The position numbers and the translations under genes were made by a program. The notes beneath the pieces are model-generated. The model was not told the origin of the DNA, did no database searches, and saw nothing but the letters and a program-made list of their open reading frames with translations. Positions 1 to 11,511 of a stretch of DNA of 64,000 nt are shown piece after piece; the stretch's first letter is position 1; every line of letters starts with the position of its first letter. The DNA is from Adineta vaga (Eukaryota > Rotifera), in assembly GCA_021613535.1 (NCBI GenBank), contig CP075493.1, positions 7,936,001 through 8,000,000 on the forward strand, in the 5' to 3' direction.

Positions 1-65
1 TGCTGCATATACTGTGGTTGTTGCTGCATATACTGTGGTTGTTGCTGCATATATTGAGCTGGTTG
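1..65 (-). repeat. 21-bp coding tandem repeat (PQYMQQQ units)
   Basis: Three consecutive 21-bp units, two identical and the third slightly diverged, encode a PQYMQQQ-type heptad on the minus strand. The array runs off the left edge, so its true copy number is unknown. Confidence 0.75.
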
Positions 66-200
66 TTGTACATATTGTGGTTGCTGTGCGTACTGAGGTT
101 GTTGTTGAGCAATAGGTCGTTGCTGAGCAGCTGGAGCTCCTGTGCCTGGTTTTGGAGTTTTTGCGAACACTCCTTTTATTCTTTGAAAAAAAGTACTCAT
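1..200 (-). CDS. Gln/Pro/Tyr-rich low-complexity protein, N-terminal part (cut by window edge)
   Basis: Reading on the minus strand from the ATG at 200, the protein begins MSTFFQRIKGVFAKTPKPG and then turns into Gln-rich sequence with repeats of the type PQYMQQQ. The last three units are near-identical 21-bp DNA repeats at 1-65. The reading frame is open to the window edge, so the C-terminus is missing. The short basic, hydrophobic N-terminus could be an amphipathic anchor, but nothing identifies a family. A Q/Y-rich tail of this sort is common in RNA-binding, trafficking and prion-like proteins, so no function is proposed. Confidence is moderate that it is a real gene because the frame and start are clean. 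Confidence 0.55.
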   Translation of the reverse strand, partial: MSTFFQRIKGVFAKTPKPGTGAPAAQQRPIAQQQPQYAQQPQYVQQPAQYMQQQPQYMQQQPQYMQ

Positions 201-1487
201 AATTAGTGCGTATTAGGAAATATGTTTACGCTGTGAACCCCGATATCACCACGTGATTAACAATTGTTAGTGATAGTGTTTTTTTCATCTTACGTTGAGA
301 TATATCATCCGTAACAGAGGATAAAAATGACTGTTCTGTTACAAGGTAAAACCTACTCACATGAAACTATTTTATGTTAGCGGTTTGCTACATATGCTCT
401 AATCATTAACGATTAATTTCAATAAATTACTGAACAGAAAATAGCACGTAAAAAAATTCTGCACAGAGACAGAGCGCATGAATAATCCAACAATAAATGG
501 TCATGCTGCTTAACAAATAGTAAAATTTTATTTATGAAACAAATCAGTGGTGTCATCTATTGACGAGTTAAATTCTTTTCGCAAACTTTATTAGTTCATT
601 ATGAATAAAATTTAATAGTAGATATGCTCAAAGTTTGCAATGTATACTAATTAACTCGTTGCTACTTTTACGTTGACGTTTGATTTTCAGATTTGAATCC
701 AAATTACTCTTTATCATAGTTTTGCATTTTTTAAGAATGGAACCATGTATTCAAATATAACTGAGAAAGTATAATGTATCCTAGTTTTATTAAAAACAAC
801 TATCTGTCATCTCATAAGATCGCAACTAATATGTAGATCGAAATACATAGTATTTACTTTCTTTCGGATACTATCGTGTATCTTATTGTTTGACGGTTCA
901 GTTGTATACGTACGAATAATTATGAGAAAATTGGAACAAATATAAAAATAAAACAAATAAGATTCAAAAAGTAAGTCATCGATAACAACTTATACAATGC
1001 TAATAAATACGATCAAAAGACATGTTTTAAGATACTAACTTTCTCTGTATACATGTATATAACTGGAAGAATTACTTTTGATTTTTGAATTTTCTCGGAA
1101 GATTTCTATATTAAATCGTTGATTTCTACAATAATCAATTGACAAAATATCTCTCAGTCAAAGTATGTTTTTGTATTCATTCGTAAGTTTCCGAGACTTC
1201 TATTGTATTTTCTATGATTTGGATCGATAGATGTCATGAGTGAGAAGTGCTTATTCTATTGATAGGTTAAATAAGAGAACGTTTTCATCCAAACAACATA
1301 AGATATTACTGTTCGCGTACTGTATGGACTTATCGATTGACATCATAGTTCATATAGATCAATTAGGCTAGTAGAATTTTAGATCCTATGAATCGATTAG
1401 AACTATCTAATTAATTATTTGGATAATATTGAGAAATATATTTGTTGAATTAATCCAAATTTGATATTTTATAATTTTAGAAGAAAT
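201..1487. other. Intergenic region between divergent genes
   Basis: About 1.29 kb of AT-rich sequence lies between the start of the minus-strand Q-rich gene and the DDX49-type helicase. I see no reading frame with coding character and no RNA gene. It presumably holds both promoters. The 3' end (ataattttag at 1471-1480) looks like a splice acceptor eight bases before the helicase ATG. Confidence 0.5.
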
Positions 1488-3278
1488 ATGAGTGATAGTG
1501 AAACAGAAACGCAATTACGGAAAGATTTTGTAGAATCATCATCATTTGATTCATTACCATTGAAAAAATGGTTGAAAGATCAATGTCGTCTACTTGGATT
1601 TGATAATCCAACTCCTGTTCAACATTCATGTATTCCACGTATTCTTGAAGGTATATTTAATTCTTTCTTTTATCGAAAATGTTTATTTTATTCTTATTCT
1701 TATTTGTAGGTCAAGATATTTTAGCATGTGCAAAAACTGGATCGGGTAAAACAGCAGCATTTGCTTTACCTATTCTCGATGTACTTAGTGATGATATCTA
1801 TGGTATTTTTGCACTGGTTCTTACACCGACACGGTATATTTTAGTGTAAAAGTAAAAATACATGTTGTTTTAATCTTTAACTAGAGAACTAGCATATCAA
1901 ATTGCTGATCAATTTCGAGTCTTTGGTAAACCATTAGGTTTAAAAGACTGTGTCATTACCGGTGGAATGGGTAAGTGAATATTCATTCTATTAATTTACT
2001 TTTATTGTTATGAAAATTTTCTTATGAATAGATATGATGATTCAAAATTCTGCATTAACTGAAAGTCCACATATTGTTATTGCCACACCGGGACGTCTTG
2101 CTGATCATATCGAAAGTGGTACTGAATTCTCTTTGAATAAGATTAAATTTCTGGCAAGAAAATAAGTTTTATTTCTCTAAACATCATTCAATTTCTATTC
2201 CATCAGGTACTCGATGAAGCTGATCGTTTATTGGAAGATAATTTTGGTAAACAACTGCAAACTATCTTTTCTATTCTACCAAAACAACGACAAACACTTC
2301 TCTTCAGTGCAACAATAACTGATACCATTAAACAAGTTCAATCAATATCTGAACGTAAACCATTTCTCTTCGATGGAAATTTATTGTAAGAAAAATTAGA
2401 ATTTCATATTAAAGAACTAAAAAAGTAAATCTATACTTCTGTACTAGGCATCAACCAGTAGATAAATTGGATCAATATTATTTATTAGTACCATCTAATG
2501 TCAAGGATGCTTACCTCTTCCATCTGTTATCATTATATCATGGAAATGATGATGACGATGAAGAAAGAAGCACACCAAAAAAACATAGTACATCAACGAT
2601 TGTTTTTACTAATACTTGTCGTGATTGTCAGATTCTCTCAATGATGTGTCGAAAATTTCATATGCCATCTGTAGAAATTCATTCATTAATGAAACAACGA
2701 CAACGCTTAGCTTCATTAGCAAAATTTAAATCACTTCAAGTTCGAATCTTATTTGCAACTGATGTTGCTTCAAGGTAAAACTATCATTTTACTTCAAATT
2801 CAATTTTCTATAATTTCGATTTAGAGGTTTGGATATTCCCAGTGTTGATCTAATTATTAATCACAATGTACCTTTTGTACCAAAAGAATATGTTCATCGA
2901 GTGGGACGAACAGCTCGTGCAGGTAAATTATTATAGAATGATGTTGTTCGGAATTATCGAACTCTTCTTTTAGGACGTAGTGGTACTGCTATAACTCTTG
3001 TAACACAATATGATGTGAAATTAATGCATAAAATTGAAGATCGTATCAGTAAACAATTAAGTGAATATCGTGTGAAAGAAAAAGATGTTTTGAAATTACT
3101 TGTTGAAGTATCAATGACTCGAAGTCAAGTTGAAATTCAACTTGATGAAGAAGATTTTGGTGAAGCAGAAAAAATCAATAAACGAAAACATCGTCTTCTT
3201 GAACAAGAAATTTTAGCTGAAAATAATTCAACTATAAAAAAGAAATCGAAAAAAAAACAAATAAAATCTGAAGAATAA
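1488..3278 (+). CDS. DDX49: DEAD-box ATP-dependent RNA helicase, DDX49/Dbp8 type
   Basis: Eight exons join in frame to a 467-residue protein, close to the length of human DDX49. The helicase motifs appear in order: Q motif (GFDNPTPVQ), Walker A (AKTGSGKT), PTRELA, TPGR, DEAD (VLDEADRLL), SAT, IVFTNT, ATDVASRGLD and [11 protein letters not shown] lysine-rich tail follows (KKKSKKKQ). DDX49/Dbp8 proteins act in the nucleolus in small-subunit rRNA processing. Exons are approximately 1488-1650, 1710-1833, 1885-1970, 2032-2153, 2207-2385, 2448-2774, 2825-2922 and 2974-3278. The fourth intron (2154-2206) has a GC donor. The first ATG after the acceptor-like tag at 1480 was taken as start. The next gene begins 62 nt after the stop. 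Assignment to DDX49 rather than DDX47 rests on overall resemblance and short length. Confidence 0.92.
2154..2206 (+). other. GC-AG intron inside the DDX49-type gene
   Basis: Protein continuity (KFL then VLDEAD) requires the exon to end at ctg (2151-2153), with the intron starting gcaaga. Using the nearby GT instead would run through an in-frame TAA. The acceptor is catcag at 2201-2206. All other introns I could place in this window use GT donors. Confidence 0.7.
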
Positions 3279-3340
3279 TTTAAAAAAAAAACTCTACTAT
3301 TTTGTTTTGTTTTCAGATAATAAGAAAAACAAATATACAG
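3279..3340 (+). promoter_or_regulatory. Operon-like junction with splice-acceptor-like sequence
   Basis: Only 38 nt separate the helicase stop from a strong pyrimidine-rich acceptor (ttttgttttgttttcag, ending at 3316), and the zinc-finger gene's ATG follows 24 nt later. There is no room for a conventional promoter and no upstream donor belonging to the second gene. This layout resembles trans-spliced operon junctions in nematodes and other spliced-leader users. That the acceptor is used in trans is inference. Confidence 0.45.
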
Positions 3341-6300
3341 ATGTTAAATAGTTATCCTATTTACAATACTCTTCATCATACATTATCAACTACTAATCTA
3401 CGTCGTAATAGTCTAAATTCTACATTATCATTAACGAAATGTCGTCGAAATTCTTTTTCACCTCCGACACCATTGATCTTATCCCAACCAACATTTACAG
3501 AATTGCATGATTATTATTTTCCATCAACAACGAACAATGACAATCAAACAAAAATCACTCAATCAACAAATAATTTCTTTCCTGAATCGAAAGATGATCC
3601 TAATCTTTCATTTCTTGATGGTCTTGATTTAACGAATAATCTAATACCATCAACAACTGATGACAATCTATTTACTGAAAAGACTCAACCTGATCTATCA
3701 ACATCATCGCCGATTCTTTCCTCGCCATCATCGACAATTCAGTGTGTACGTATTATTCGTCGAAATGACTCAACACCTATTCAAACAAATCCAAATCCAA
3801 ATCCAAATCTAAATCCAAATCAACGACGTGTTGTTCGCGTCATTCGCTTGAGTAATGCATCACGTTCATTAGAACAATCATCATCTAATCTGTATATTGT
3901 TCGTAAAACGGATGTTACACCAACTGTTCATATAAATCCTGCCATTCAACATGTGATAGGAAAAACAAATAGTATTAACAATCCCGATGAAAATAATCAA
4001 CTCAATAAACTTTATGGTTCAACAATTTCGATATTTGGAATTGAATTTACTGTCGTATCGAATGAAACAAATTCAACAGATAAATGTGCATCACTTGTAC
4101 AAAATATGAATGATGAGACAATGAAACCAAATGTACAAACAACAAATAAAGTATATACATATATATATATTTGAAAAGAGAGAGCGAGAGAGAAAAGAAC
4201 TTTTTTCAAAATTTAGATTAATGATATTCACAAATTATTCTCTCGAATTTATCGTTGTGTTCTATGTGCAGCTGAATTTGATCTTTATGAAGATTTTGTT
4301 TCACATGGTAGTGGGCATTTACAAGATTTATCATTGAAACCACTCGAAACAGCATCAGTCTTTCGTCGACGATCATATCGTTGTCTTTTACCTCATTGTA
4401 ATGCAAGAATTGAAAGGTAAATATTCATTTCTTACTTATTTTTTGATTGATGACACTGATTTTCATTGATTCTTTAGTGAAACCGAAAGTCCTCGTATTC
4501 TTGATCAATTATTTCGTCGACATCTTCTCAGTCATGTTGGTACACATCCATTTAAAGTAAAAGAGACTTTAAAGAAGAATGAAAGTAACAAACGAATTTG
4601 AACATATTTTTTTCTAGTGTCATCTATGCAAAAGTAAATTTCAACGTATACAAAACTATCGTGTTCATTTAGCATATCATGAAGAAATGAACAGTCCTTC
4701 TTTACAGGTTTGAGATATTCAAATGATGAATACATTTTTTACGGAAAAGTTTATCATTTAGTGTAAAAAATGTTTGAAAAAATTTACTACCGATAAACAA
4801 TACAATTTTCATGTTCGCAAATGTTTTGTTGTACCACCAACTTCAACAGTATCATTTCGTTGTCATATATGTGGAGAAAATTTTGAGAAAGAGCAAAGTT
4901 TAAACTTACATATAAAATATATTCATACATCACGACCATCAACACCAAATGTAACAGCTATTCGAAGTGATAATGAGTAAAAAGAAAATAATTGCATTAA
5001 GAAATAAATCTCTTCAATTGATGTTTGTTTTAGAGTTCGTGTTCGATTAGTATCACCACCAGCTGTTTCAATCAAACAAAAATCATTACCAAGTACATCA
5101 AATCCATGTCAGATTTGTCATCAAGAATTTCCCAAACGTTTATTATACAAAAAACATATGTTAACACATTTAGGTGATAAACATTTTGCATGTACTTATC
5201 CAGTAAGTTATTGCATATCTGATAAGTAAATATCATAATCATGACAACTTTCTTTCGTATTAGGCATGTAAAGATACATTTTATTCACAATCCAATTTGG
5301 ATCGTCATGTTCGTACTGTACATTTACGTGGAAGTCAATTATTTCTATGTACATTTCCTAATTGTGGTAAAACATTTGCAAGAAATGATTCTTTAAAAAA
5401 TCATCGTGTCAAACATTTTCCAAATATGATTATGAAATGTCCATATGTTGGTAAGACTTGAAAAAAAAACTCATTACTATTACATTCATAAAATCGATAA
5501 ATTCTACGCTGTTTATTCCAGATTGTGAAGAAAAATTTCGTGTACGTTCAACTTATCATGCACATGTTAAACGACATCGAAATGAAAAACAACCAGCATC
5601 AATGATGTATGTTTGTGTGCTACAAAATTGTCAATATACAACATCGAATAAAGCAAGCATGAAACAACATTTAACAAAAGTTCATGATTATAGACAAGAA
5701 AAAGGTAAATATTTATTAAAGAGAATGTTGAAATAATTTCTGTAATATCGGAAAGTGAAGTTTTGTACATACGATAGGCTAAACAAGATCAACTATTTTA
5801 TGAAACTAATCTCTTTGATTTAGATGAAGATATTCCTTATATTCAATATCCATCCAAACAACAGCAACAAACGCAGCCATCACAGCAACCAATCGCTATT
5901 GATGAACCTTCAACATCTAATGTTGTTGAAGTATTAGCTCCAATTGTGGTCAAATTACCTGGTGATGAACCTACTCCTCCTCCTCCTCCTCCTCCTCCGC
6001 CTCCTCCTCTACCAGCACCACCATTGGTTGTACCGTCTCCACAACCAATAGTTCCTCGTAAGTTTCTTACTCAACTTATTCTAATATCAATATTTGTTTT
6101 GAAATCTTTCTCCTTTAGCTCCACCACCACCACCAGCACCTTCAAGTGATCCATTCGATTTCTTCTGTATGTTTCCTGATGTTCCACTTGGTGATCTCGA
6201 TTGGCTTAATATTGAATCTGAAGAAAATATTCGACCACGAAAACGTCAAAATATCATTACCATTAGTCGTATGTTTCTCTGATAAGTTCGTTGATTTATA

Positions 6301-6672
6301 AACTGTTTTCATGGTTTAGGTGATATGGAAAGTTTATCTACAGTTGTCGTAGAAAATCTCAGTGGTTGTGCTCGAACTGATTATCGTAGTAATCATGCTT
6401 TACTTGAACGTGCTAAATTTCGACGAAAATTATTGAATTATAAACGAGGTACAATATAATTTGCCTTTTGTTTTCAAATGAATAATCATTTCTATTTCTT
6501 AGAACTTTTACGAGTTGATTCTCAACCAGTTTCTACATCCACACGACGATTATCCAGTCAATTATCTGACGATAATGATAATGATTATGAAGATGATGAT
6601 ATTCTTGAAACTACAACATGTGAAACAAGTCCGAAACGAATAAAACGATATGTCGATATTAATGAAAATTGA
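3341..6672 (+). CDS. Multi-C2H2 zinc-finger protein with poly-Pro and acidic tail
   Basis: A long serine/threonine/asparagine-rich N-terminus of about 270 residues, with a short NPNPN run, is followed by roughly ten C2H2 fingers spread over many short exons, for example YRCVLC...H-x3-H, FRCHIC...HIKYIH, FACTYP...HVRTVH and FLCTFPNCGKTF. A proline run encoded by CCT repeats (about 5971-6010), an acidic stretch and a basic KRIKRY segment end the protein. The first intron is 4151-4216; placing it there restores the first finger. Several fingers are TFIIIA-like (C-x4-C with aromatic spacing), suggesting DNA or RNA binding in the nucleus. I cannot place it in a named family. The start is the ATG at 3341, just downstream of an acceptor-like site. 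It may be co-transcribed with the helicase upstream. Confidence 0.85.
5971..6010 (+). repeat. CCT/CCG trinucleotide run encoding poly-proline
   Basis: A run of CCT and CCG codons encodes about eleven prolines in the zinc-finger protein. Such runs are length-variable and can bind SH3, WW or EVH1 domains. Confidence 0.8.
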
Positions 6673-7260
6673 ATAAATATCTTTTCTCGTTTTCTCTTTT
6701 CTCTTCCGCTTTCTCCCTTTCTTAAGTAAATAAGAAAAGAATAAAAATAATCATTTCTCTTCTTTATATGCACTTTCAAACTATGAAATTATACTAGAAT
6801 ATATACATAGCCGCATGTTTTATACTTGTATAATCGTCATGCTACTCTCGGTCTTTCGCACGATCCTCCCTGTTTCAATACTGCATGTTTTACAGACACT
6901 TTTCTCTTTTGGATTCTTATTATTGTTTAGTTTTACGTGTATGTATGTATGAATTCATTCTGTTATGTTTGCTTTTGTTCGTTAAACGTGCGGCTCACAC
7001 AAAAAGACGATTTCTTTTCTCATATATATGTTTACAGAAAAAACAAAAAAATATATACAGAAAGGAAAAAAGACCGTTGTATTTATCGAATCTTTTTTTA
7101 TCGTTATAACTTGCCTGGGAATTATCTATCAGATAAAACAGAAGGAAGGAGAAGTATCTAGTAATATAAATGCATGTAATAGAACAGAATATATTCATTT
7201 TATCAGTCTATTTACTCATTGCTCGATTATAGATAATTTTTCATTTTTTGGCGTTATCGA
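6673..7260. other. Intergenic region, AT-rich
   Basis: This is the 3' flank of the zinc-finger gene and the upstream region of HPRT. Apparent overlapping frames here are low-complexity, K/Y/F-rich and show no protein character. An acceptor-like gattatag lies about 30 nt before the HPRT ATG. Confidence 0.4.
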
Positions 7261-8206
7261 ATGGCTACTTCATCGAAAACGACCGAAAAACATTATATTG
7301 AATCGAATCCATTGGTCATTCAGGATTCATTCGAAGGATATCCATTGAATTATTTCAAGTAAATATAATCGATTTGATGTCTATCTATCGAACGAATATT
7401 TGATCGTTTTAGTTTACCATTACATTATCGTGATGATTTAAAATCTGTTCTTATACCCTATGGTCTTGTTCAAGATCGTATTGAAGCATTAGCTAGTCGA
7501 ATCTTTTCAGATTTACATATTCATATTCCAGAACAACTCAGTAAACATTGAATCCATTGAAATCATCAATAAATTTCCTTCGATTTAGTCTGTATGTGTG
7601 TACTCAAAGGTGGTTATCGATTCTTTTCGGATCTTGTGTCAAAAATTCAAAATGAAAATCGGTTTGTTTTAATTAAAACGGAATCATCTCATTTTTTCAA
7701 TTTTACTTCTCGAATATTTTTAGTCTACGTAATGATCGTAGTTTACCAATGAGTTTAGAATTCATTCGTGCACGAAGTTACATTAATGATCATTCAACGG
7801 ATGCTATTGAAATTATTGGTATCAGTGATTTAAACACATTAAATAATAAACACATATTAATCATCGAAGATATCATCGATACAGGTGTGACAATGGTTGC
7901 TTTAAAAGCTGAATTGGAGAAATATAAACCGAAAACAATTCATGTCGTTTCATTATTTACAAAACGACGAAATGATAAAAAATGTATTTTCAAACCGGAT
8001 TATTCAGGTTTTGAAGTACCTGATCATTTTATAGTTGGTTATGCACTTGTAAGAAGATTATTTAGTTTCATATCTTAGAAGAAGATTTTTCTCCTTTTTT
8101 TTTATAGGATTACAATGAATATTTTCGCGATTTGGAACATATATGTGTTATGAAAGAATCTGGCATTGCAAAATATAAAGTCAATAGTGGTGATAAAGTG
8201 GAATAA
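7261..8206 (+). CDS. HPRT1: Hypoxanthine-guanine phosphoribosyltransferase
   Basis: Five exons encode a protein of about 240 residues, slightly longer than human HPRT (218). It salvages hypoxanthine and guanine to IMP and GMP using PRPP in the cytosol. Diagnostic segments include [13 protein letters not shown], the flexible-loop region ([12 protein letters not shown]), the PRPP-binding motif [15 protein letters not shown] at the purine-contacting lysine position, and the conserved C-terminal [19 protein letters not shown]. The PRPP loop reads DTGVTM where human HPRT has DTGKTM. The ATG at 7261 is the only start in frame with the conserved N-terminal part and gives MATSSK, resembling vertebrate MATRS. 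A possible AATAAA lies near 8322. Confidence 0.95.
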
Positions 8207-9109
8207 ATCAAGATTTCATGTGTGCATGCGTGTGATTTACTTTTTCTTAGAGCAGATTTCATGATGATAATAGAATGTTTTTTAGAAAGAAAAAGAAAAG
8301 AAAATATAATTCTAGCTATTGAATAAAACCGGATTCACGATATGGAAGAATTGATAAACTATCTCATGATTTCTTCAAAAGAATGCTTTTTCATGACAAT
8401 GACATCATAACATAAACCTAGATTTTATTTTCTTTCTTATTCGTATTTGTGAAAAATGCGAAGAACGTGATAGATATAGTTTACAAATTGATGCTGAAGA
8501 GGATGTTTTTTGTTTATGGGATATGAATCATGTTGCTGGGCATTTTGTTTTCTACACATGAAAGTCTAAACGAACAAGATATGTGCGGATGGTATTGAAT
8601 TCTGTGCGTTAGTAATGTATACATATTTATGTTGAATAAAAATAAATCTTCGAACAATCATAGAATTATGATTGACTGACGCATTCATATTATGAAATAT
8701 CTTTTTGTAGGTTATTTTTATCGAAAAATGAGTTTGTCTAGGTGTGTACATGTATCATTGATGATGTAGTACACAGAAAAAGCCTTCTAATTTCTAACAA
8801 GAAGCCATAGAAAAACTAATGAATAAATTAATCGGAAAAGAAAAAGTAATTTAGATTTAGTTCATATTTGATATGTTCCTTCATATATAGATGACGTTCA
8901 TCTGATGTAACTATTATCATCTCATGCATATATGTTATTTAAAATCATATTGAAACAAAATAGTTTGAATCTATTACTTGTTAACACGCCCTCTATCTTC
9001 TTTTGTTACTAAGCGACCTTATTTCAAACGAATCAAATTATGGAAGTTCATTGATATTCATTCATTGTAAGTTCTTCTTTTCTCAGATAAATTCTCTCAG
9101 CAATTTGCA
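8207..9109. other. Intergenic region
   Basis: This 0.9-kb AT-rich region lies between HPRT and CLUAP1. It contains a likely HPRT poly(A) signal (gaataaa near 8321) and, at 9087-9100, a pyrimidine/acceptor-like sequence (attctctcag) ten bases before the CLUAP1 ATG. I see no other gene. Confidence 0.4.
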
Positions 9110-11046
9110 ATGACCTATCGAGATATTAGCCGTAAGTAAACTGCTCGCCACCAAATTTAAATCGTAGAAATTCAATCATTCTTGAATTTGCAGATCTATG
9201 TGAGATGGCTCGTGTTCTCTCCTATCCACGTTTGATTTCTATGGAAAATTTTCGTCAACCAAATTTCCCTCTTGTAGCAGAATTAATGGCTTGGCTTGTT
9301 AAACAGTATATTTCCAGTTTAATTTTCTATATACTTATCTCCATAACGTTTTCTTTTCTTTCAATTAGATATGATCCTCTAGCAGATGTTCCAACTGACA
9401 TTGAACGTGAACAAGATCGTGTAATTTTCATTCGTTCTATTACTCAAATAATTGTAAGATGAATGATTAAGAAAATCTGTGACCGATAGATTTTTATTCT
9501 AGGCAACGAAAGCACATTTGAAATTAAATACAAAAAAACTCTACCAAGCAGATGGATATGCAGTTAAAGAAATTCTTAAAGTTATAAGTCCACTTTATCA
9601 TGCATTACGTGATAGCGAAAATAAAGAATTAGAAGATGAAGATGATGTTGATCAGCAATATCGATATGCTATGAATGATGATGTAAGAAGTTTCATTGAT
9701 TGAAAGAATATATTTCTAATACAATCTTTGGAAATCTTATTTTTCAGATTAGTACATTGAAAAGTGCACGTCAACTATGTTCAACTATTACACAAAAAGG
9801 TGCGAATTTACATGAATTACTTGGAAAAGAAGTTGATGCACGAGTAAGATAAAATTGAATTCTATTCATTAATTATGGACAATTTCCTTAGGAAGCACGA
9901 TTAGAAGTGATGAATCGAGGAATGGAATTATCGGAAGTTCGTGAAGGTATTCGTGAAGCAGAAACTGCATCGAAAGTAGGTTAAAAATACGAAACTATAT
10001 CGAAATGTAAACTTTCTTTTCTTTCTTTTATAGCGTGAATTAACTAAATTTACAAAATTAATTGATAATGTTCAAACAGATGAAGTTGCATTAGATGAAA
10101 AAATAGCTAAACGACTGGAAGAAAAAGATCGTCATCAACGTCGACTTGATATGTTAAGAAGTGTTAGGTAAATGAAATGAACATAAATTTGTTGTCTTCA
10201 TTGTTGTTATTTTGTTTCTGAATTAGACCATCATTTATGAATGATTTTGAAAAGTTTGAAGTAGAACTCAATGAATTATATACAGATTATGTTTTGAAAT
10301 TTCGTATATTATCCTATTTGGAAAAGGAATTAGAAGGACACTTTCGAAATCAACGAGAAAAAGTTCAGGTATAGAATTGATAGATTCTATTGATTCAATG
10401 AAGATTGTCTTTGTTTCAGGAGGTATCTCGGCAATATATGCAATCGATGAATTCGCAATTAACGGAGCAAGATCAACAAAGATTTAATAGACAATTACAA
10501 GATCCAAATGATGAAATTGGTGTTCGTAGTGATGAAGAAGAAGATGAAGAAGATTCAGATGACGATGATGATGATGATGATGATGATGAGTAAGTTGTAC
10601 TTCAGGAAAATTAAGTATTTATTTATTTATACTTATTCTATCAGCGATGGTGATTCTCAAGATGAAGCAATGGATCGACGACCACCTCGCGGAGTCAAAC
10701 TAGGTATGTCTTTCTGAAACATATCACGCATCAATGTATATATTATCTGTTTTGTATAGAAAATGGTACAACAGGTCGAGCTTATGGTGGTATGACAGAC
10801 GATCTTAGCGATGATGAACAAGGACAAATGGGTAAAGGAAATGGTAGAATCGGTGGTGGTGGTGATGATGATGATGATGATGACGAAGATGTAGATATGG
10901 GTATGGATCGTAGACGAAGAGGTGGAGGTGGTGGTGGTGGTGGTGGAAATATTGGTCGTCGACCACCCAGTGCTAGTGGTCAACGACGACAAAGACCTGT
11001 ACCACAACAACGTAAAACTTACAAAGATGATGATGAAGACTTTTAA
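9110..11046 (+). CDS. CLUAP1: Intraflagellar transport protein IFT38 / clusterin-associated protein 1
   Basis: The N-terminus [20 protein letters not shown], then [27 protein letters not shown] and [23 protein letters not shown], match CLUAP1 closely (calponin-homology-like domain, about residues 1-130). A coiled-coil middle part contains [14 protein letters not shown] and SVRPSFM. The C-terminus is very acidic and glycine-rich, with poly-Asp at about 10560-10590 and 10863-10890, and ends DDDEDF, like the vertebrate SDNDF tail. IFT38 is a peripheral IFT-B subunit needed to build cilia. About ten short introns interrupt the gene. It lies 465 bp upstream of another ciliary gene on the same strand. 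Confidence 0.95.
10556..10591 (+). repeat. GAT trinucleotide run (poly-Asp)
   Basis: Tandem GAT/GAC codons encode about ten aspartates in the CLUAP1 tail, and a second GAT run is at about 10863-10884. Both are microsatellite-like coding repeats. Confidence 0.75.
10918..10948 (+). repeat. GGT-rich run (poly-Gly), G-quadruplex-like
   Basis: A run of GGT/GGA codons encodes nine or more glycines. On the coding strand it contains many GG doublets one base apart, so a two-tier G-quadruplex in DNA or mRNA is conceivable. Confidence 0.6.
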
Positions 11047-11511
11047 TTCTCTGATTTTTCTTTTCTTCTTAAATGCAATTTTTGTGTTTTCTATTATTTG
11101 ATTTAAATAGGGACACAAAATACAATTGGATTATTCGCATTATTATTACTATTAAAAATTCTTTGAAATGTTTTATTGATGTTGTTTCTATTGTTAATAA
11201 TTGTTCATATATACTTCTTTTAAATAAATGATTTCAACATTGAACGAGCCAAAACGCAAGGTAAAGTAATAATGATTTGTTTTGCAATCTCTTAGAAATG
11301 ATTATTGAACACTATTCGAACAAATTAACAATCAGATTTCTTTGGACAATTCGTTTTCGTTGTTGTTTTTGTAACAAATGATGATCTACACATAATAGAG
11401 GAGTTGCCATCGTTTCACTTTGAATTATGTCGCTAAGGTGACTGTGTTGTTGTTATTATTCGCTTCTGTACTTTCCTTTAGACTTTTTTCTTTCTTCAAT
11501 ATAGTAAAACT
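11047..11511. other. Intergenic region between two ciliary genes
   Basis: This 465-bp region holds the 3' end of CLUAP1 (aaataaatga near 11221) and the upstream region of the docking-complex gene. The latter ends in a long pyrimidine tract plus acceptor (gacttttttctttcttcaatatag, ending at 11504). Confidence 0.45.

Noticed and set aside
6885-7348. Several overlapping frames of 74-106 codons
   Set aside because: Lysine/tyrosine/phenylalanine-rich with no splice or family support. The end overlaps the HPRT start in another frame.
10657-11118. Minus-strand frame of 153 codons rich in Thr, Ile and Ser
   Set aside because: It is the antisense shadow of the poly-Asp and poly-Gly region of CLUAP1.
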